From Vibrio amylolyticus (lineage in GTDB: Bacteria; Pseudomonadota; Gammaproteobacteria; Enterobacterales; Vibrionaceae), in assembly GCF_023145695.1 (NCBI RefSeq), contig NZ_JAJHVV010000003.1, positions 248,001 through 312,000 of the forward strand: DNA of 64,000 nucleotides, read 5' to 3'. Positions 35,808-45,506 of the stretch are shown piece by piece (positions within the stretch are counted from its first letter, which is position 1; every line of letters begins with the position of its first letter). Both the position numbers and the translations under genes were made by a program. The notes below the pieces were generated by a model, which was not told the DNA's origin, made no database searches, and saw nothing but the letters and a program-made list of their open reading frames with translations.

Positions 35808-36740
35808 ATGGTAGCATCTCAATTACCCCTGTTTTTTGAACATATCGAATCAGAACTAGACCAGGTTCCCAATGAGCTTCGACGTCTGTTTCATGGTCGA
35901 GGACATCACTGGCCAGGGCTTGAACAGCTAACGTGTGATTGGCTGCAAGGACAAATGATCGTCAATCTATTTAAAGAGGTCGATGAAACGTTTCTTTCAG
36001 AGCTAAAAGATGGCCTTATCAAATTAACAAACCTTAGCTGCTGGCTAGAAAAGCAGGGTAGTTGTATCGTTATTCAACACCGCTATGCAGAAGGTGCTCC
36101 GTCTGAAGTGTTAATTGGTGAGCTAAATACGCGCCCAGTTGTTGAAGAAAATGGTTTGAAATACCAACTCGATATTGGCCGCAACCAGAACTTTGGTTTA
36201 TTCCTTGATATGCGGTTAGGTCGTGATTGGGTTAAAGAGCGAGCTGAAGGAAAGAACGTACTAAATCTATTTGCCTACACTTGCGGTTTTTCTGTCGCTG
36301 CGGTTGAAGGTGGCGCTGATAAAGTGGTTAACGTTGACATGGCTAAGTCTTCACTGAGCAAAGGAAGAGAGAACCACAAGTTAAATGAGCATGATTCCCG
36401 TAAAGTGAACTACCTAGGACACGACATCTTTAAGTCATGGGGCAAGATTAAAAAGATGGGGCAATACGACCTCATCATTATTGATCCGCCATCATTCCAA
36501 AAAGGCAGCTTTGCATTAACCAAAGACTACAAAAAGATTCTTCGTCGATTGCCAGACCTACTGACTGAAGGTGGCGAAGTGTTGGCTTGCGTCAACTCTC
36601 CGGTTGTTCATAGTGAGTTTTTAATCGATAGCATGAAAGAAGAAGCGCCTTCTTTGAGCTTCCAGTACCGCTTGGATAATCCACCAGAGTTTATTGATAC
36701 CGATCCTGAAGCGAGCTTGAAAGCGTTAGTCTTTAAGTAA
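35808..36740 (+). CDS. SAM-dependent RNA methyltransferase-like protein (RlmI/RlmK-related)
   Basis: A 310-aa class I methyltransferase of the group around PF10672. SAM-binding motif I is VLNLFAYTCGFSVAAVEGGA near residue 150, preceded by FGLFLDMRLGRDW; motif IV is DPPSFQKGSF near residue 229, like the DPPKF of RlmI. The PUA domain of RlmI is missing, so this is a shorter relative with unknown target. It is 13 bp downstream of the pseudouridine synthase gene and ends at a strong terminator. The substrate is inferred to be rRNA or tRNA. Confidence 0.85.
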   Translation: MVASQLPLFFEHIESELDQVPNELRRLFHGRGHHWPGLEQLTCDWLQGQMIVNLFKEVDETFLSELKDGLIKLTNLSCWLEKQGSCIVIQHRYAEGAPSEVLIGELNTRPVVEENGLKYQLDIGRNQNFGLFLDMRLGRDWVKERAEGKNVLNLFAYTCGFSVAAVEGGADKVVNVDMAKSSLSKGRENHKLNEHDSRKVNYLGHDIFKSWGKIKKMGQYDLIIIDPPSFQKGSFALTKDYKKILRRLPDLLTEGGEVLACVNSPVVHSEFLIDSMKEEAPSLSFQYRLDNPPEFIDTDPEASLKALVFK

Positions 36741-36763
36741 TCCTATTTCATTATGAATTAACC

Positions 36764-36793
36764 AAAAGTAGAGCTTTAAGGCTCTACTTTTTT
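36764..36793. terminator. Bidirectional terminator, overlapping the 3' end of ynjF
   Basis: Eleven-base perfect stem AAAAGTAGAGC / GCTCTACTTTT, loop TTTAAG. It serves the methyltransferase gene and the convergent ynjF, whose stop codon lies in the loop. Confidence 0.9.
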
Positions 36794-37405
36794 ATGTGTG
36801 GCTTTCAAGGTTTGAAACCCCGAATAGATACGGGTGGCGGTGGTAAACCAGCAGGCAGCAGCAAATAAATAAGCAATAATTGCAAAGTGCATAGGGAATA
36901 AACAGAACAGTATGAAGCACCCTATCGTTTCAGTTCCTTCGGTTAACCCGCTCATATAATACAAAGACTTATGCTTATAAACGGGGTTCTCAATACCTTG
37001 TTTCCCTGCCATTACAGCAAAGGCTAAAAAGCTTGTTCCCGTTCCGACAAACGTAAAAATTAGAAACGCGCCAGCAATGGCATTTTGATCTGGATTGGCT
37101 AACACAAAGCCAAAGGGGATCAGCGAGTAGAAAATAAAATCTAGGCTAATGTCTAGAAAGCCACCCGCATCGGAGATGCCTTGGATTCTAGCAAGTGCGC
37201 CATCCAAACCGTCACAACTACGATTGAGTAAGATGAAAAATAGTGCCCATGTGTATTGTTCAAGCACAAGAGCTGGTAAAGCTAAACAACCCATCACAAA
37301 ACCAAACAGGGTAATTTGATTGGCTGTAAGACCCAGAGCGTCTAATCCTGTTGCAACTTTGGCGAGAGGCCAACGAATGACCTTTATACTAATTCGATCA
37401 AGCAT
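36776..37405 (-). CDS. ynjF: CDP-alcohol phosphatidyltransferase (YnjF-like)
   Basis: A 209-aa membrane enzyme with about five or six spans and the CDP-alcohol motif DGLDGALARIQGISDAGG plus FLDISLDF (pattern DGxxAR-x8-Gx3D). It transfers a phosphatidyl group from CDP-diacylglycerol to an alcohol that is not known for YnjF. ATG 37405 has GGAG 8 nt upstream and overlaps the end of ynjD by 8 bp; a GTG three codons earlier is less likely. In E. coli, ynjE separates ynjD and ynjF; here it is absent. Confidence 0.87.
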   Translation of the reverse strand: MLDRISIKVIRWPLAKVATGLDALGLTANQITLFGFVMGCLALPALVLEQYTWALFFILLNRSCDGLDGALARIQGISDAGGFLDISLDFIFYSLIPFGFVLANPDQNAIAGAFLIFTFVGTGTSFLAFAVMAGKQGIENPVYKHKSLYYMSGLTEGTETIGCFILFCLFPMHFAIIAYLFAAACWFTTATRIYSGFQTLKATHKKVEP

Positions 37406-38045
37406 GATTACCACTCCAAGGCCAGTTTAATACTCTACCATTTATAGGCATATCTTCTTTGTCGTGAGTGACCATTAAGGCTGGTATGTTGGCCGCTTTA
37501 AGCTCTGCGGCTACCCAGTCACGAAACTGGCTTCGTAGCTCTTTATCTAATTTACTAAAAGGTTCGTCGAGCAGTGCCAGCTTTGGCTTTGCAAGTAGCA
37601 TGCGAGTTAGACTGATACGGGCGCGCTGACCGCCAGATATTTGTTGCGGGAAAGAGTCAGCAATCTTAGATAGAGAGATTGCTTTAAGTGCCTCCATCGC
37701 TTTTAGCTTTCTTTGTTTTCCTTTTACTTCATTCGGCAGTGCGAAAGCTAAGTTCTCCCATATATTGAGATGTGGGAATAACAGGTCATCTTGAAACAAA
37801 ATACCGACTTGACGTTTATGGGCCTCTAGCTTAGAAATATCGACGTCATTTAGAGACAACTCTCCACTGTATTCAAAATCATCAGCAAGGTGGCCCGCAA
37901 TCAGATCGAGTAGTGTCGATTTACCGCATCCACTTGGCCCCATAAGAGTAACTATCTCGCCATTGTCTATTGAAATAGTCAAAGACGGAAACAGTGAGTC
38001 ACCGTTACGGTTGTGAATGGAAAGGTTTTTGAGGCAAAGACTCAT
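37398..38045 (-). CDS. ynjD: YnjD, ABC transporter ATPase
   Basis: A 215-aa ATPase. Walker A is MGPSGCGKST near residue 35, the Q-loop is FQDDLLFPH, the signature is ISGGQRARIS and Walker B is LALLDEPFSKLD. The C-terminus is short, with no regulatory domain. It overlaps ynjC by 41 bp and ynjF by 8 bp. Together with YnjB and YnjC it forms a complete importer whose substrate is not known in E. coli either. Confidence 0.9.
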   Translation of the reverse strand: MSLCLKNLSIHNRNGDSLFPSLTISIDNGEIVTLMGPSGCGKSTLLDLIAGHLADDFEYSGELSLNDVDISKLEAHKRQVGILFQDDLLFPHLNIWENLAFALPNEVKGKQRKLKAMEALKAISLSKIADSFPQQISGGQRARISLTRMLLAKPKLALLDEPFSKLDKELRSQFRDWVAAELKAANIPALMVTHDKEDMPINGRVLNWPWSGNHA

Positions 38046-39720
38046 TAGTAATTAGACCCTTAATAGAAAGTTGTCGAGAGCGAAGGTTCAGTCGGCCTAT
38101 AGCGATAGCAAAGGAAAAAATTAACAGCGGTAAGATAGCTTGCCAAAGTGCATAGATAGCGGTGACACGTCTGTCAAAACCACTCGACAGAGCAACGGCT
38201 TCAGTTGTGATGGTGGATATTCGCCCCCCACCCAGCATGAGTGTCGGTAAGTACTGAGCAAGGCTGACACTAGCACCAATCGCCCAAGCAAACGCGATGC
38301 TTAAAGACAGTATTGGCATTTTGATTTTCCACCAAACGAGCAATGGACTTTTGCCTAGACTGAGCGCTGACTTAGTTAAATTCATATCGTAGCTTCGCCA
38401 AGGGCCATCAAGTGCTAAATAGACAAATGGAAAAGCAAAGAACACGTGAGCCCATAACGTCCATAAGTAGTAGCTACTTTGGTTGATATAGAGCGTCGCA
38501 ACTTGAATGCCAAACAGAATAGACAATTGAGGCAGTAACATGGGAAGCGCTATTAAATAATCCGGAAGTGCCCAACGATGTTTAAGTCGATACTCGTGAG
38601 CTACGATAGCCAAGATAAGGGCAATCGATGCGCTGGCGATAGCAAGAGAAAGGCTATGTTGTATATTGCTAAATAGTGCTGACCACTCATATTGCCAGTA
38701 CCTTATGGTGAATTGGCTTGGAATTAAATCAGGGAAGCGCCAACGTTGAGCGAAACTCCAGACCATCATTAATGGAAAAATTATAATAGAAACAAAAATT
38801 ACAGAGGCTAAAGTAGCGCGTCCTGCAATGGCTCTACCGTAGCGTCCCGATACTTGCCACGATCGCATCCCTTGAATGAGCAGCCATTCTATTAGTCGAG
38901 CCGTAACCATTAATAGGGATGCTAATAAAAATAGCACCATGGCACCAGCCGCCGCTCTAGGTAACAACGTTAATTCAGGCTCGCTGAACCATTGCCAAAC
39001 GAGTACCGCGAAAGTAGGTGGGTTTGTCGGTCCAATGATTAAGGCAATATCAACAACAGATAGGCTATAAGCGATAACGGCAAGAATAGGAAAACGCATT
39101 TTATTCAACCATTGTGGAAAGACGACTTTCCACCACATTTGAGTACGGTTATAGCCTAGAGACGACGCGACCTTTTCGATTTTCTGAATGTTCAGTTGTT
39201 TTAGAATTGCCATACTCATTAGTAGGAGAAAAGGGATCTCTTTGAGCACCAGCATAACGACAAGCCCAAGGGCATAGGGGTCATTAATGAGTATAGGCAG
39301 GTCATTAACGGATTGGTGGTTAGCGTTATAACCAAAAGCGCTAAATAAGGTTCGGGATAGTAGGCCTGTCGGCGCGAACAAAAAAGCAAAACCGATTGCG
39401 AATGCGACGTGAGGAAGGGCTAGAAGCGGTGAAAGCGCAAGCTCGACCTTATTCCAATGCCTCGATCCCCAACAAGAGAGTAAAATGCCAAAGGTCAGCA
39501 ACAAAGCGACATAGCTGCTAAACATGGAAGAAAAAAGAGACAGCCCAATGGATTGCCAAACGCCGTGCCATTCAAATACTAAGTTAAATCCATCCCACGA
39601 TAGCGTATGCATGTTGATAGCGGGAAGGTAACCAAGAGATGAAGAGAGAAGCCCCACTATTCCGGGAATAGTGGGGGCAAAACAGATGAGGATGATAAAA
39701 GGATACAGCGCTCTTAACAT
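38005..39720 (-). CDS. ynjC: YnjC, double-length ABC permease
   Basis: A 571-aa inner-membrane protein made of two permease halves, each with about six spans and one coupling-helix motif: VASSLGYNRTQMWWKVVFPQ near residue 187 and the SALSLGKSPLLVWWKIKMP stretch near residue 450. This single-chain dimer layout is shared with the ThiP and FbpB/SfuB type permeases. It follows ynjB by 22 bp and overlaps ynjD. The spans are well conserved and the frame is intact. Confidence 0.9.
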   Translation of the reverse strand: MLRALYPFIILICFAPTIPGIVGLLSSSLGYLPAINMHTLSWDGFNLVFEWHGVWQSIGLSLFSSMFSSYVALLLTFGILLSCWGSRHWNKVELALSPLLALPHVAFAIGFAFLFAPTGLLSRTLFSAFGYNANHQSVNDLPILINDPYALGLVVMLVLKEIPFLLLMSMAILKQLNIQKIEKVASSLGYNRTQMWWKVVFPQWLNKMRFPILAVIAYSLSVVDIALIIGPTNPPTFAVLVWQWFSEPELTLLPRAAAGAMVLFLLASLLMVTARLIEWLLIQGMRSWQVSGRYGRAIAGRATLASVIFVSIIIFPLMMVWSFAQRWRFPDLIPSQFTIRYWQYEWSALFSNIQHSLSLAIASASIALILAIVAHEYRLKHRWALPDYLIALPMLLPQLSILFGIQVATLYINQSSYYLWTLWAHVFFAFPFVYLALDGPWRSYDMNLTKSALSLGKSPLLVWWKIKMPILSLSIAFAWAIGASVSLAQYLPTLMLGGGRISTITTEAVALSSGFDRRVTAIYALWQAILPLLIFSFAIAIGRLNLRSRQLSIKGLITNESLPQKPFHSQP

Positions 39721-39742
39721 TGTTATTTAGTGACCATAATGG

Positions 39743-40894
39743 CTAGTTTCCGTATCGCTCAAGCCATGACGCCTCAAGAGCTGTTTGCCAACTCGGGTGT
39801 GGCTCAGAAACAGACTTAAATTGTTGTGTCTTTTTAGCACTCCCTGTTAAGTATTGGCTACTCAGCACAGAAGGATCGCCCCATACGGACAAATCACCCT
39901 TGCGAGACTGAGCCTCTGGGCTTAGCAAAAAGTTGATAGCGACTTGAGCCCCAGCGTTCGCTTTCGCATTCCACGGAATTGCCAAGAAATGAATGTTTGA
40001 TAAAGCGCCGCTATCCATGGCATAGGCTTTGGTTGTCGGCGCAAGTTTTCCACTTGCTTGAGACGAAAATACCGCGTTTGGATTAAAGCTTATTGCGAGG
40101 TCGAGTTGACCGTCATCGAGAAGTTGAATGGTTTCAGTTGTGCCTGATGGGAATTGCTTTCCCCCTCGCCATGCGACTTTATGTAGATCATCGAGATAAG
40201 ACCAAAGAGGACCTGTGACAGCGTCATAGTCGGCTTCAGTAGTTGGTTTTGAGAGCGCAGGGTCATTATCTGTTAACTCAATTAACAGCGATTTGAGAAA
40301 GCTAGTTCCGTGAAACTCAGGGGGACGAGGGTAGCTGATTTTATTTGGATAGGCTTGTGCGTAGCTGAGCATTTCCGCAAACGAGCGAGGTGGGTTGCGT
40401 AGAGCTTCGTCATCATGAATGAAGACTAATTGCCCAACGCCCCAAGGTGCTTCTAAGCCGAGTGTTGGCTCTGAGAAATCGACATCAACGGGTAGAGATT
40501 TATCAACATATTGCCAATTGGGTAGTGATTGTGTGAAAGGGCCAAATAACAGCTGATTCTCTTTCATAGACTTAAAGTTTTCGCCATTAATCCAAACAAT
40601 ATCGACACTGCCACCGGAATTCTTTCCTGCCGCTTTCTCTGCAATCAGCTTGGTAGTTGTTTCTGCTATGTCAGTGACCTTTACATGTTTCAGAGTAACG
40701 CCGTACTGCTTTGAAAGCTCGGACCCTGCCCATTGAATGTATCGGTTGATCTCTTGGCTACCGCCCCATGCGTGAAAATAGACAGTTTGTCCTTTGGCTT
40801 CGGTTTCAACCTGAGACCAGTCCATCGCATTCGTTGAAAATGTTGTAGTAAGTGCTGCCGCCGCAAGCCCGATTGTACAAAATCTCTTTTTCAT
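39743..40894 (-). CDS. ynjB: YnjB, periplasmic solute-binding protein
   Basis: A 383-aa family-1-like binding protein, first gene of the ynjBCD-ynjF operon. The signal peptide MKKRFCTIGLAAAALTTTFSTNA is followed by mature MDWSQVETEAKGQTV. HAWGGSQEINRY and the late IPWNAKANAGAQVAINFLLSPEAQ are typical of the COG4134 group. ATG 40894 has GGAAAGGG 4-8 nt upstream; the start four codons before it is less likely. The related thiamine-binding ThiB and iron-binding proteins suggest a small anion or cofactor, but the ligand is unknown. Confidence 0.9.
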   Translation of the reverse strand: MKKRFCTIGLAAAALTTTFSTNAMDWSQVETEAKGQTVYFHAWGGSQEINRYIQWAGSELSKQYGVTLKHVKVTDIAETTTKLIAEKAAGKNSGGSVDIVWINGENFKSMKENQLLFGPFTQSLPNWQYVDKSLPVDVDFSEPTLGLEAPWGVGQLVFIHDDEALRNPPRSFAEMLSYAQAYPNKISYPRPPEFHGTSFLKSLLIELTDNDPALSKPTTEADYDAVTGPLWSYLDDLHKVAWRGGKQFPSGTTETIQLLDDGQLDLAISFNPNAVFSSQASGKLAPTTKAYAMDSGALSNIHFLAIPWNAKANAGAQVAINFLLSPEAQSRKGDLSVWGDPSVLSSQYLTGSAKKTQQFKSVSEPHPSWQTALEASWLERYGN

Positions 40895-41343
40895 AACCCT
40901 TTCCATGTTATTTGATAGTTGTCGCGTATTCCCTTGAACAGAAATACTAATCTATCTCATTAATTTATCAATGTTATTTACTAGAAGGTGGTCTCTCTCG
41001 TGAGTCTAAGAAGAATAAGTGACCAATACGTGTAAATAATGAGTGGAAGTAAAGACCTGACTAGAGCAACAAAAATTACAAAGAAGGTGAAAATAGTCCT
41101 TCGGTTTTATCGTCCTAATCATAAGTATATGCCTGAAATGGTGGTGTTAATTTTTTACTGCTCGAACAAAAATCTAAATACCTTCTAATATTGTGTTAGT
41201 GGAAAGAGCAATCTTTGCGATAAGCAATGTGGGTAAGTTTAGAGATTAGTGGTTAAAAATATTGGATCCCAGAGTGACAAATAAAGCTATTCAATAAAAC
41301 TATCAATAACTTAACCAATCAAGCCAGGGGAAGGGTGCCAAGT
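40895..41343. other. Divergent ynjB / MCP intergenic region
   Basis: 449 bp of AT-rich sequence between divergent genes. I searched by eye for riboswitch-like conserved cores, operators and terminators and see none that stand out. Confidence 0.5.
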
Positions 41344-43188
41344 ATGTTCCAAAACATGAAGATCGGAGGTCGGTTAGGGTTAGGGTTTGGGCTGGTTCTG
41401 ATGTTGCTGATCATAACCGCATATTTGTCTTTTAATGCACTTCAAACCGCATCTTCGGGTTTTTCTGATTACCGTTCTCTAGCAAGAAATACAAATAATG
41501 CAGGTAGAGTTCAAGCAAACTTACTCAGTGTTAGATTGGCCGCGCTCAAATATATAGACAGTTCAAATTTAGAGTTTTTAGATGTTCAGCAGGGGCGTTT
41601 TGAACAGCTAAAAACACTCATGCTAGAAGCAAGGCAAGAAGCTTCGTCTAAAGATCAGAAAGAGACGTTTGAAAGCGTAGAGCAACACCTACTGTCTTAT
41701 GACGAAGCGTTTAATTTAATAAAGAAAAAAATTGAGCGTCGACACATATTAGTTCACGACACCTTAGATGTATTAGGCCCTCAAATAGAAAAACAGATCA
41801 CGTCGCTGCTATTAGGGAGTAAACACGATGGGAATATGGAGGAAGCTTTTGAGGTAGCACAGTCAATGAGGCATTTATTATTGGCAAGGCTTTATGTCAC
41901 TAAGTTTCTAAGCAGTAATTCTCAACAAGATGTCGATAGAGTAGAGAGTGAGTTTAGTAGCTATCAACGAATGTTTAATCACCTGACTCAAACAACGAGT
42001 AACCCTGAGCATCAAGCGATGATTAGTCAGGTTAAAAGGTTGAACATTCGTTATATTTCAGCATTCCAAGAACTTGTTGAGGTTATTTACGAGCGTAATC
42101 GATTAAAGTCCGAATGGCTAGATCAGGCAGGAGCAGAATCTGCCAGTTTGATCGAAAATTTAAAACTAGAGATCAAAGATCAACAAGATTTACTCGGGCC
42201 TCAGTTACAAAAGTCGAATGATCAATCGAAAGCGTTTGTCATTGCAATCAGTATTATCGCAAGCATACTCGGCATAATATTAGCCATTGTCATTACGCGA
42301 ATTATCACCACCCCAGTACGGGAAGCCGTCGTCGTTGCTAATCGGTTAGCTAAAGGCGATCTTACGTCAAAGATAAGGGTTGAGAGTAATGATGAAACGG
42401 GCCAATTACTTCGAGCGATGAAGCACATGGTAGAACAGTTGTCTGCCATTATTGGGGATGTTAGAGAGGCGGCTAATAGTTTATCTAACGCCTCTGAAAA
42501 GGTGAGTTCAATGGCACAAGTGATGAGGTCTTCCTCTTCCGATCAAGCAGATAGTGTTGAATTTACAAGGAACTCAATAGAGGAAATGACCAGCTCAATA
42601 AGTTTAAACACCGACAATGCAAAAGCAACGGGAAGTATGGCGTCAAAGGCATCGAATGAAGCAAGAGAAGGCGGTATAGCTGTGCAGCATACGGTTATTG
42701 CTATGAAGCAAATTGCCGAAAAAATTGGCGTCATTGATGACATTGCTTATCAAACCAATTTACTGGCGTTAAATGCGGCTATCGAAGCAGCCAGGGCAGG
42801 AGAGCATGGTAAAGGGTTTGCTGTTGTTTCCGCGGAGGTTCGTAAACTAGCAGAGCGTAGTCAAGTATCTGCGCAAGAGATCAGCGAGGTTGCATCTAAT
42901 AGCGTAGAGCTTGCAGAATCAGCGGGTGGTCTGTTAAATAAGATTGTTCCTTCAATCGCTAAGACTTCAGACTTGGTTCAAGAGATAAGTGCGGCGTCTG
43001 AAGAGCAGCAAACCAACGTCAACCAGATAAATACGACGATGATGCAACTAACACAAATTACCCAGCAAAATGCTTCTAGCTCGGCTCAATTAACGGAAAC
43101 GTCTGAGATGCTCAGCAATCAAGCTCAAAAATTGCAGTCCGTGATGGACTTCTTCATCGTCAATGAACAAGCTCAGCGGAAGCTCTGA
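41344..43188 (+). CDS. Methyl-accepting chemotaxis protein with long helical sensor
   Basis: A 614-aa chemoreceptor. The first span (about 10-30) is followed by a roughly 240-residue all-helical periplasmic domain, like the HBM (helical bimodular) type by length. The second span is near 300-320, then HAMP ([20 protein letters not shown]) and a signalling domain with the tip motif [22 protein letters not shown] receptors such as McpS sense TCA intermediates; that is only a suggestion. A GGGGAAGG ribosome site fits ATG 41344 better than the GTG at 41335. A terminator follows. Confidence 0.92.
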   Translation: MFQNMKIGGRLGLGFGLVLMLLIITAYLSFNALQTASSGFSDYRSLARNTNNAGRVQANLLSVRLAALKYIDSSNLEFLDVQQGRFEQLKTLMLEARQEASSKDQKETFESVEQHLLSYDEAFNLIKKKIERRHILVHDTLDVLGPQIEKQITSLLLGSKHDGNMEEAFEVAQSMRHLLLARLYVTKFLSSNSQQDVDRVESEFSSYQRMFNHLTQTTSNPEHQAMISQVKRLNIRYISAFQELVEVIYERNRLKSEWLDQAGAESASLIENLKLEIKDQQDLLGPQLQKSNDQSKAFVIAISIIASILGIILAIVITRIITTPVREAVVVANRLAKGDLTSKIRVESNDETGQLLRAMKHMVEQLSAIIGDVREAANSLSNASEKVSSMAQVMRSSSSDQADSVEFTRNSIEEMTSSISLNTDNAKATGSMASKASNEAREGGIAVQHTVIAMKQIAEKIGVIDDIAYQTNLLALNAAIEAARAGEHGKGFAVVSAEVRKLAERSQVSAQEISEVASNSVELAESAGGLLNKIVPSIAKTSDLVQEISAASEEQQTNVNQINTTMMQLTQITQQNASSSAQLTETSEMLSNQAQKLQSVMDFFIVNEQAQRKL

Positions 43189-43237
43189 ATCTAAAGCTTC
43201 GAAACTAAAAGGGATTGGGGGTTTTCTTACGGAAATT

Positions 43238-43265
43238 AAAAAAGAGCGGATAACCGCTCTTTTTT
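43238..43265. terminator. Bidirectional terminator between MCP and META genes
   Basis: Twelve-base stem AAAAAAGAGCGG / CCGCTCTTTTTT with loop ATAA, between convergent genes. Confidence 0.92.
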
Positions 43266-43299
43266 ATTTCAAAACCTCTCACGCCAGGATAGTTACTTT

Positions 43300-43746
43300 C
43301 TAGTTAACCCAATCACGAAGTGTGAACGTTAGAGTGTGGACATCGTTTTGAAGTACTAAGCTGTCTTTCGTTAATGTAATGTCACTCCAGTTAGTGAGAA
43401 CTTGAGACATTGCCATTTCAGTATTCATCTCTTCTTCACCACACATCTTCATGGTCATGCCCATTTTTTCAATGCGGAATTGGTCATCGTTCAGTTCTGC
43501 TTGACCGAAGAAGTTGTTACAACCAGCGTGGCCGTTTGCGCTCATGTTCTCACCGATTTCAAGACGAATTGGTTTGTTGTTTTCGCCTTTAACGATGTCT
43601 TTGCCATCAATCTTTACCAGTTCCCAGTTGTGGTGTTGTAGGTCCTGAGATGTGATCATTTGCGCTTCCTCGCCATTGCTTACACAAGCAGTGAGTAATA
43701 CAGGTACAGAAATAGCAACAGCCAGCGTTTTTAAACTAAGCTTCAT
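43300..43746 (-). CDS. META-domain lipoprotein (HslJ-like)
   Basis: A 148-aa lipoprotein. The signal MKLSLKTLAVAISVPVLLTAC ends in lipobox LLTAC. The META domain starts at HHNWELVKIDGKD, with NGHAGCNNFFGQ and the MTMKMCGEEEM motif typical of HslJ and META proteins. HslJ relates to heat-shock and novobiocin resistance in E. coli; the molecular job is unknown. ATG 43746 has GTTACT upstream and no strong ribosome site; a start five codons earlier is possible. It is monocistronic. Confidence 0.9.
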   Translation of the reverse strand: MKLSLKTLAVAISVPVLLTACVSNGEEAQMITSQDLQHHNWELVKIDGKDIVKGENNKPIRLEIGENMSANGHAGCNNFFGQAELNDDQFRIEKMGMTMKMCGEEEMNTEMAMSQVLTNWSDITLTKDSLVLQNDVHTLTFTLRDWVN

Positions 43747-43970
43747 AATAAGTAACTCCACAATTGGAAATAATGACCTAGCGATACGTCATAGGCCTTA
43801 AGATTGTTAAAAAGTATAGCCAATAAAACACTGTTTTTGTCAGAAGTAAGTCATAGTTTAGGGTGGTTCACAGTTTAATAGTGTTATTTACGCTATTAGA
43901 TATACATAGGTAACATACTGAAAGTAAGAGAAATATCAATTTTGACACTTAGGTGGTGGGGGAGGCGTAA

Positions 43971-44219
43971 ATGGAGCAGTTAGAATTTTTCACAGTGCCA
44001 AGCCCATGTGTGGGGGTTTGCAATGTTGATCCTAAAGGATATTGCCAAGGTTGCATGCGTAAGCGTGAGGAAAGGTTTAATTGGTTATCAATGACACCAA
44101 TGCAACAACTACACGTCATCAAACTTTGTAAATTACGTTACCGTCGAAAAATGCAACAGGGCAAAAAAAAGGCTCCCGAAGAAGTAGACACTAGTAATCC
44201 GCAGCAAGATCTCTTTTAA
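43971..44219 (+). CDS. DUF1289 cysteine-motif protein
   Basis: An 82-aa protein of the DUF1289 family. Four cysteines, PCVGVCNVDPKGYCQGCMRK at residues 12-31, suggest a zinc or iron-sulfur site, followed by EERFNWLSMTP and a basic tail KLRYRRKMQQGKKK. The N-terminal MEQLEFF extension is common in Vibrio. No biochemical role has been shown. It begins with ATG after GGGGGAGG, a strong ribosome site. The barrel gene starts 40 bp downstream, so the two may be cotranscribed. Confidence 0.85.
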   Translation: MEQLEFFTVPSPCVGVCNVDPKGYCQGCMRKREERFNWLSMTPMQQLHVIKLCKLRYRRKMQQGKKKAPEEVDTSNPQQDLF

Positions 44220-44259
44220 TAGTTTTGTCTTTATCGATTTCCCCATTTTGGAATGCCTA

Positions 44260-45441
44260 GTGAATAGAACAATATACCGATCTCTCATAGTAAGTAGTGC
44301 AGCGTTATCGGCCTCTTCTTTCGCTGTCTCATTTACTGACCCAATCGATGGCATGCTCGATATGGGGGAGTATCTCGCGGAAAATGCTTACGGTTTCCTC
44401 CCGGTTCCAGTGATCATTACTGAGCCTGCTTTAGGTGTTGGTGGCGGGTTTATGGGGGTGTTTCTCCATGAATCAGAACAAGAGAAAGAGACCCGAAAAA
44501 AACTCGCGTTAGAATCGATTGATGGTGGCGCAAATCTTATTCCACCTGCCGTAACAGTCGCAGGTGGTGGCGCTACTCAAAACGGTACTTGGTTTGGAAT
44601 TATTGGCCACCGAAGAACATGGAATCAAGATTCAATCCGATATATGGGCGGAATGGGTTACGGTAACGCCTTTATCGATATTTATGCCGATATAGGGTCT
44701 GATAACCAATGGATCCCTAATCAGAGCGTGAGCTTTGAAAGTGACAACAAAGGTTATGGCGGCATGCAGAAGCTTCAATTTCGAGTCGGTGATACACCAC
44801 TGTTTTTGGGTGTTTCACAGTTTTGGGCAAGGTCAGAAGTTCGCTCATCGAATGATACCGTTAACGCGATTATCGAAAATTTAATTGGTTTAGAAACCAC
44901 GGCGTCAGGGGTGGGTGTTAACGCCGAGTATGACACGAAAAATAGCTTCTTTTTCCCAACTGATGGGTATTCGATAAACGCTGAGTATATGATGTATCGA
45001 GACTCATTCGGAAGTGACAACAGTTATGACACTTTTGAATTAGCCGGGCAATGGTTTCATCCTATATCTGATAGTTGGACTATCGCTTTTGCGGGGGGCT
45101 ATGAGTCTTTAACGAAAACAGAACGTGGCATTTTACCACCATTGGCTAAGCCCTACGTGAAGCTTAGGGGGGTATCGGCGTTTCGTTATCAAGATAACTA
45201 TGTATCAGCTATTCAGTCACAATTGATGTGGCATATTGATAACCGCTGGACAATCTCTGGGTTTACCGGAGTGGGTTCCGCTAGTAATGAAGTGGATGGA
45301 CTCTATGATGACTCTCATGTGGCGTATGGGGCGGGATTTCGTTACCTAATTGCTCGTAGGTATGGTATCCACATGGGAATGGACTTTGCATTTAGTGAAG
45401 ATGACAATGCCTTCTATTTCAACGTTGGTTCGGGTTTTTAA
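44260..45441 (+). CDS. Outer-membrane beta-barrel protein (surface-antigen / BamA-like barrel)
   Basis: A 393-aa secreted protein. The signal peptide MNRTIYRSLIVSSAALSASSFA is followed by a short plug-like segment and about a dozen alternating beta strands. The last residues AFYFNVGSGF end in Phe, as outer-membrane barrels do. GFLPVPVIITEPALGVGGG near residue 47 and FFPTDGYSINAEY resemble the surface-antigen (Omp85 barrel, PF01103) type, but no POTRA domains are present. It starts at GTG 44260 with GGA nearby; a TTG four codons upstream is the alternative. Function unknown. Confidence 0.75.
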   Translation: MNRTIYRSLIVSSAALSASSFAVSFTDPIDGMLDMGEYLAENAYGFLPVPVIITEPALGVGGGFMGVFLHESEQEKETRKKLALESIDGGANLIPPAVTVAGGGATQNGTWFGIIGHRRTWNQDSIRYMGGMGYGNAFIDIYADIGSDNQWIPNQSVSFESDNKGYGGMQKLQFRVGDTPLFLGVSQFWARSEVRSSNDTVNAIIENLIGLETTASGVGVNAEYDTKNSFFFPTDGYSINAEYMMYRDSFGSDNSYDTFELAGQWFHPISDSWTIAFAGGYESLTKTERGILPPLAKPYVKLRGVSAFRYQDNYVSAIQSQLMWHIDNRWTISGFTGVGSASNEVDGLYDDSHVAYGAGFRYLIARRYGIHMGMDFAFSEDDNAFYFNVGSGF

Positions 45442-45460
45442 AAGGCGTTTAATAGAGACG

Positions 45461-45484
45461 AAAACGCCGCTGATTATAGCGGCG
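45461..45484 (-). terminator. Terminator of the small hypothetical gene
   Basis: CGCCGCT / AGCGGCG stem with GATTAT loop; on the minus strand it is followed by TTTT. A competing hairpin, GGCGTTT (45444-45450) with AAACGCC (45462-45468), can form on the plus strand after the barrel gene. Confidence 0.65.
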
Positions 45485-45506
45485 CAATAGCAATACCACT
45501 TTTTAT

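Noticed and set aside
43402..43641. Frames opposite the META lipoprotein gene
   Set aside because: They are antisense shadows without start signals; the minus-strand gene has a lipoprotein signal and META motifs.
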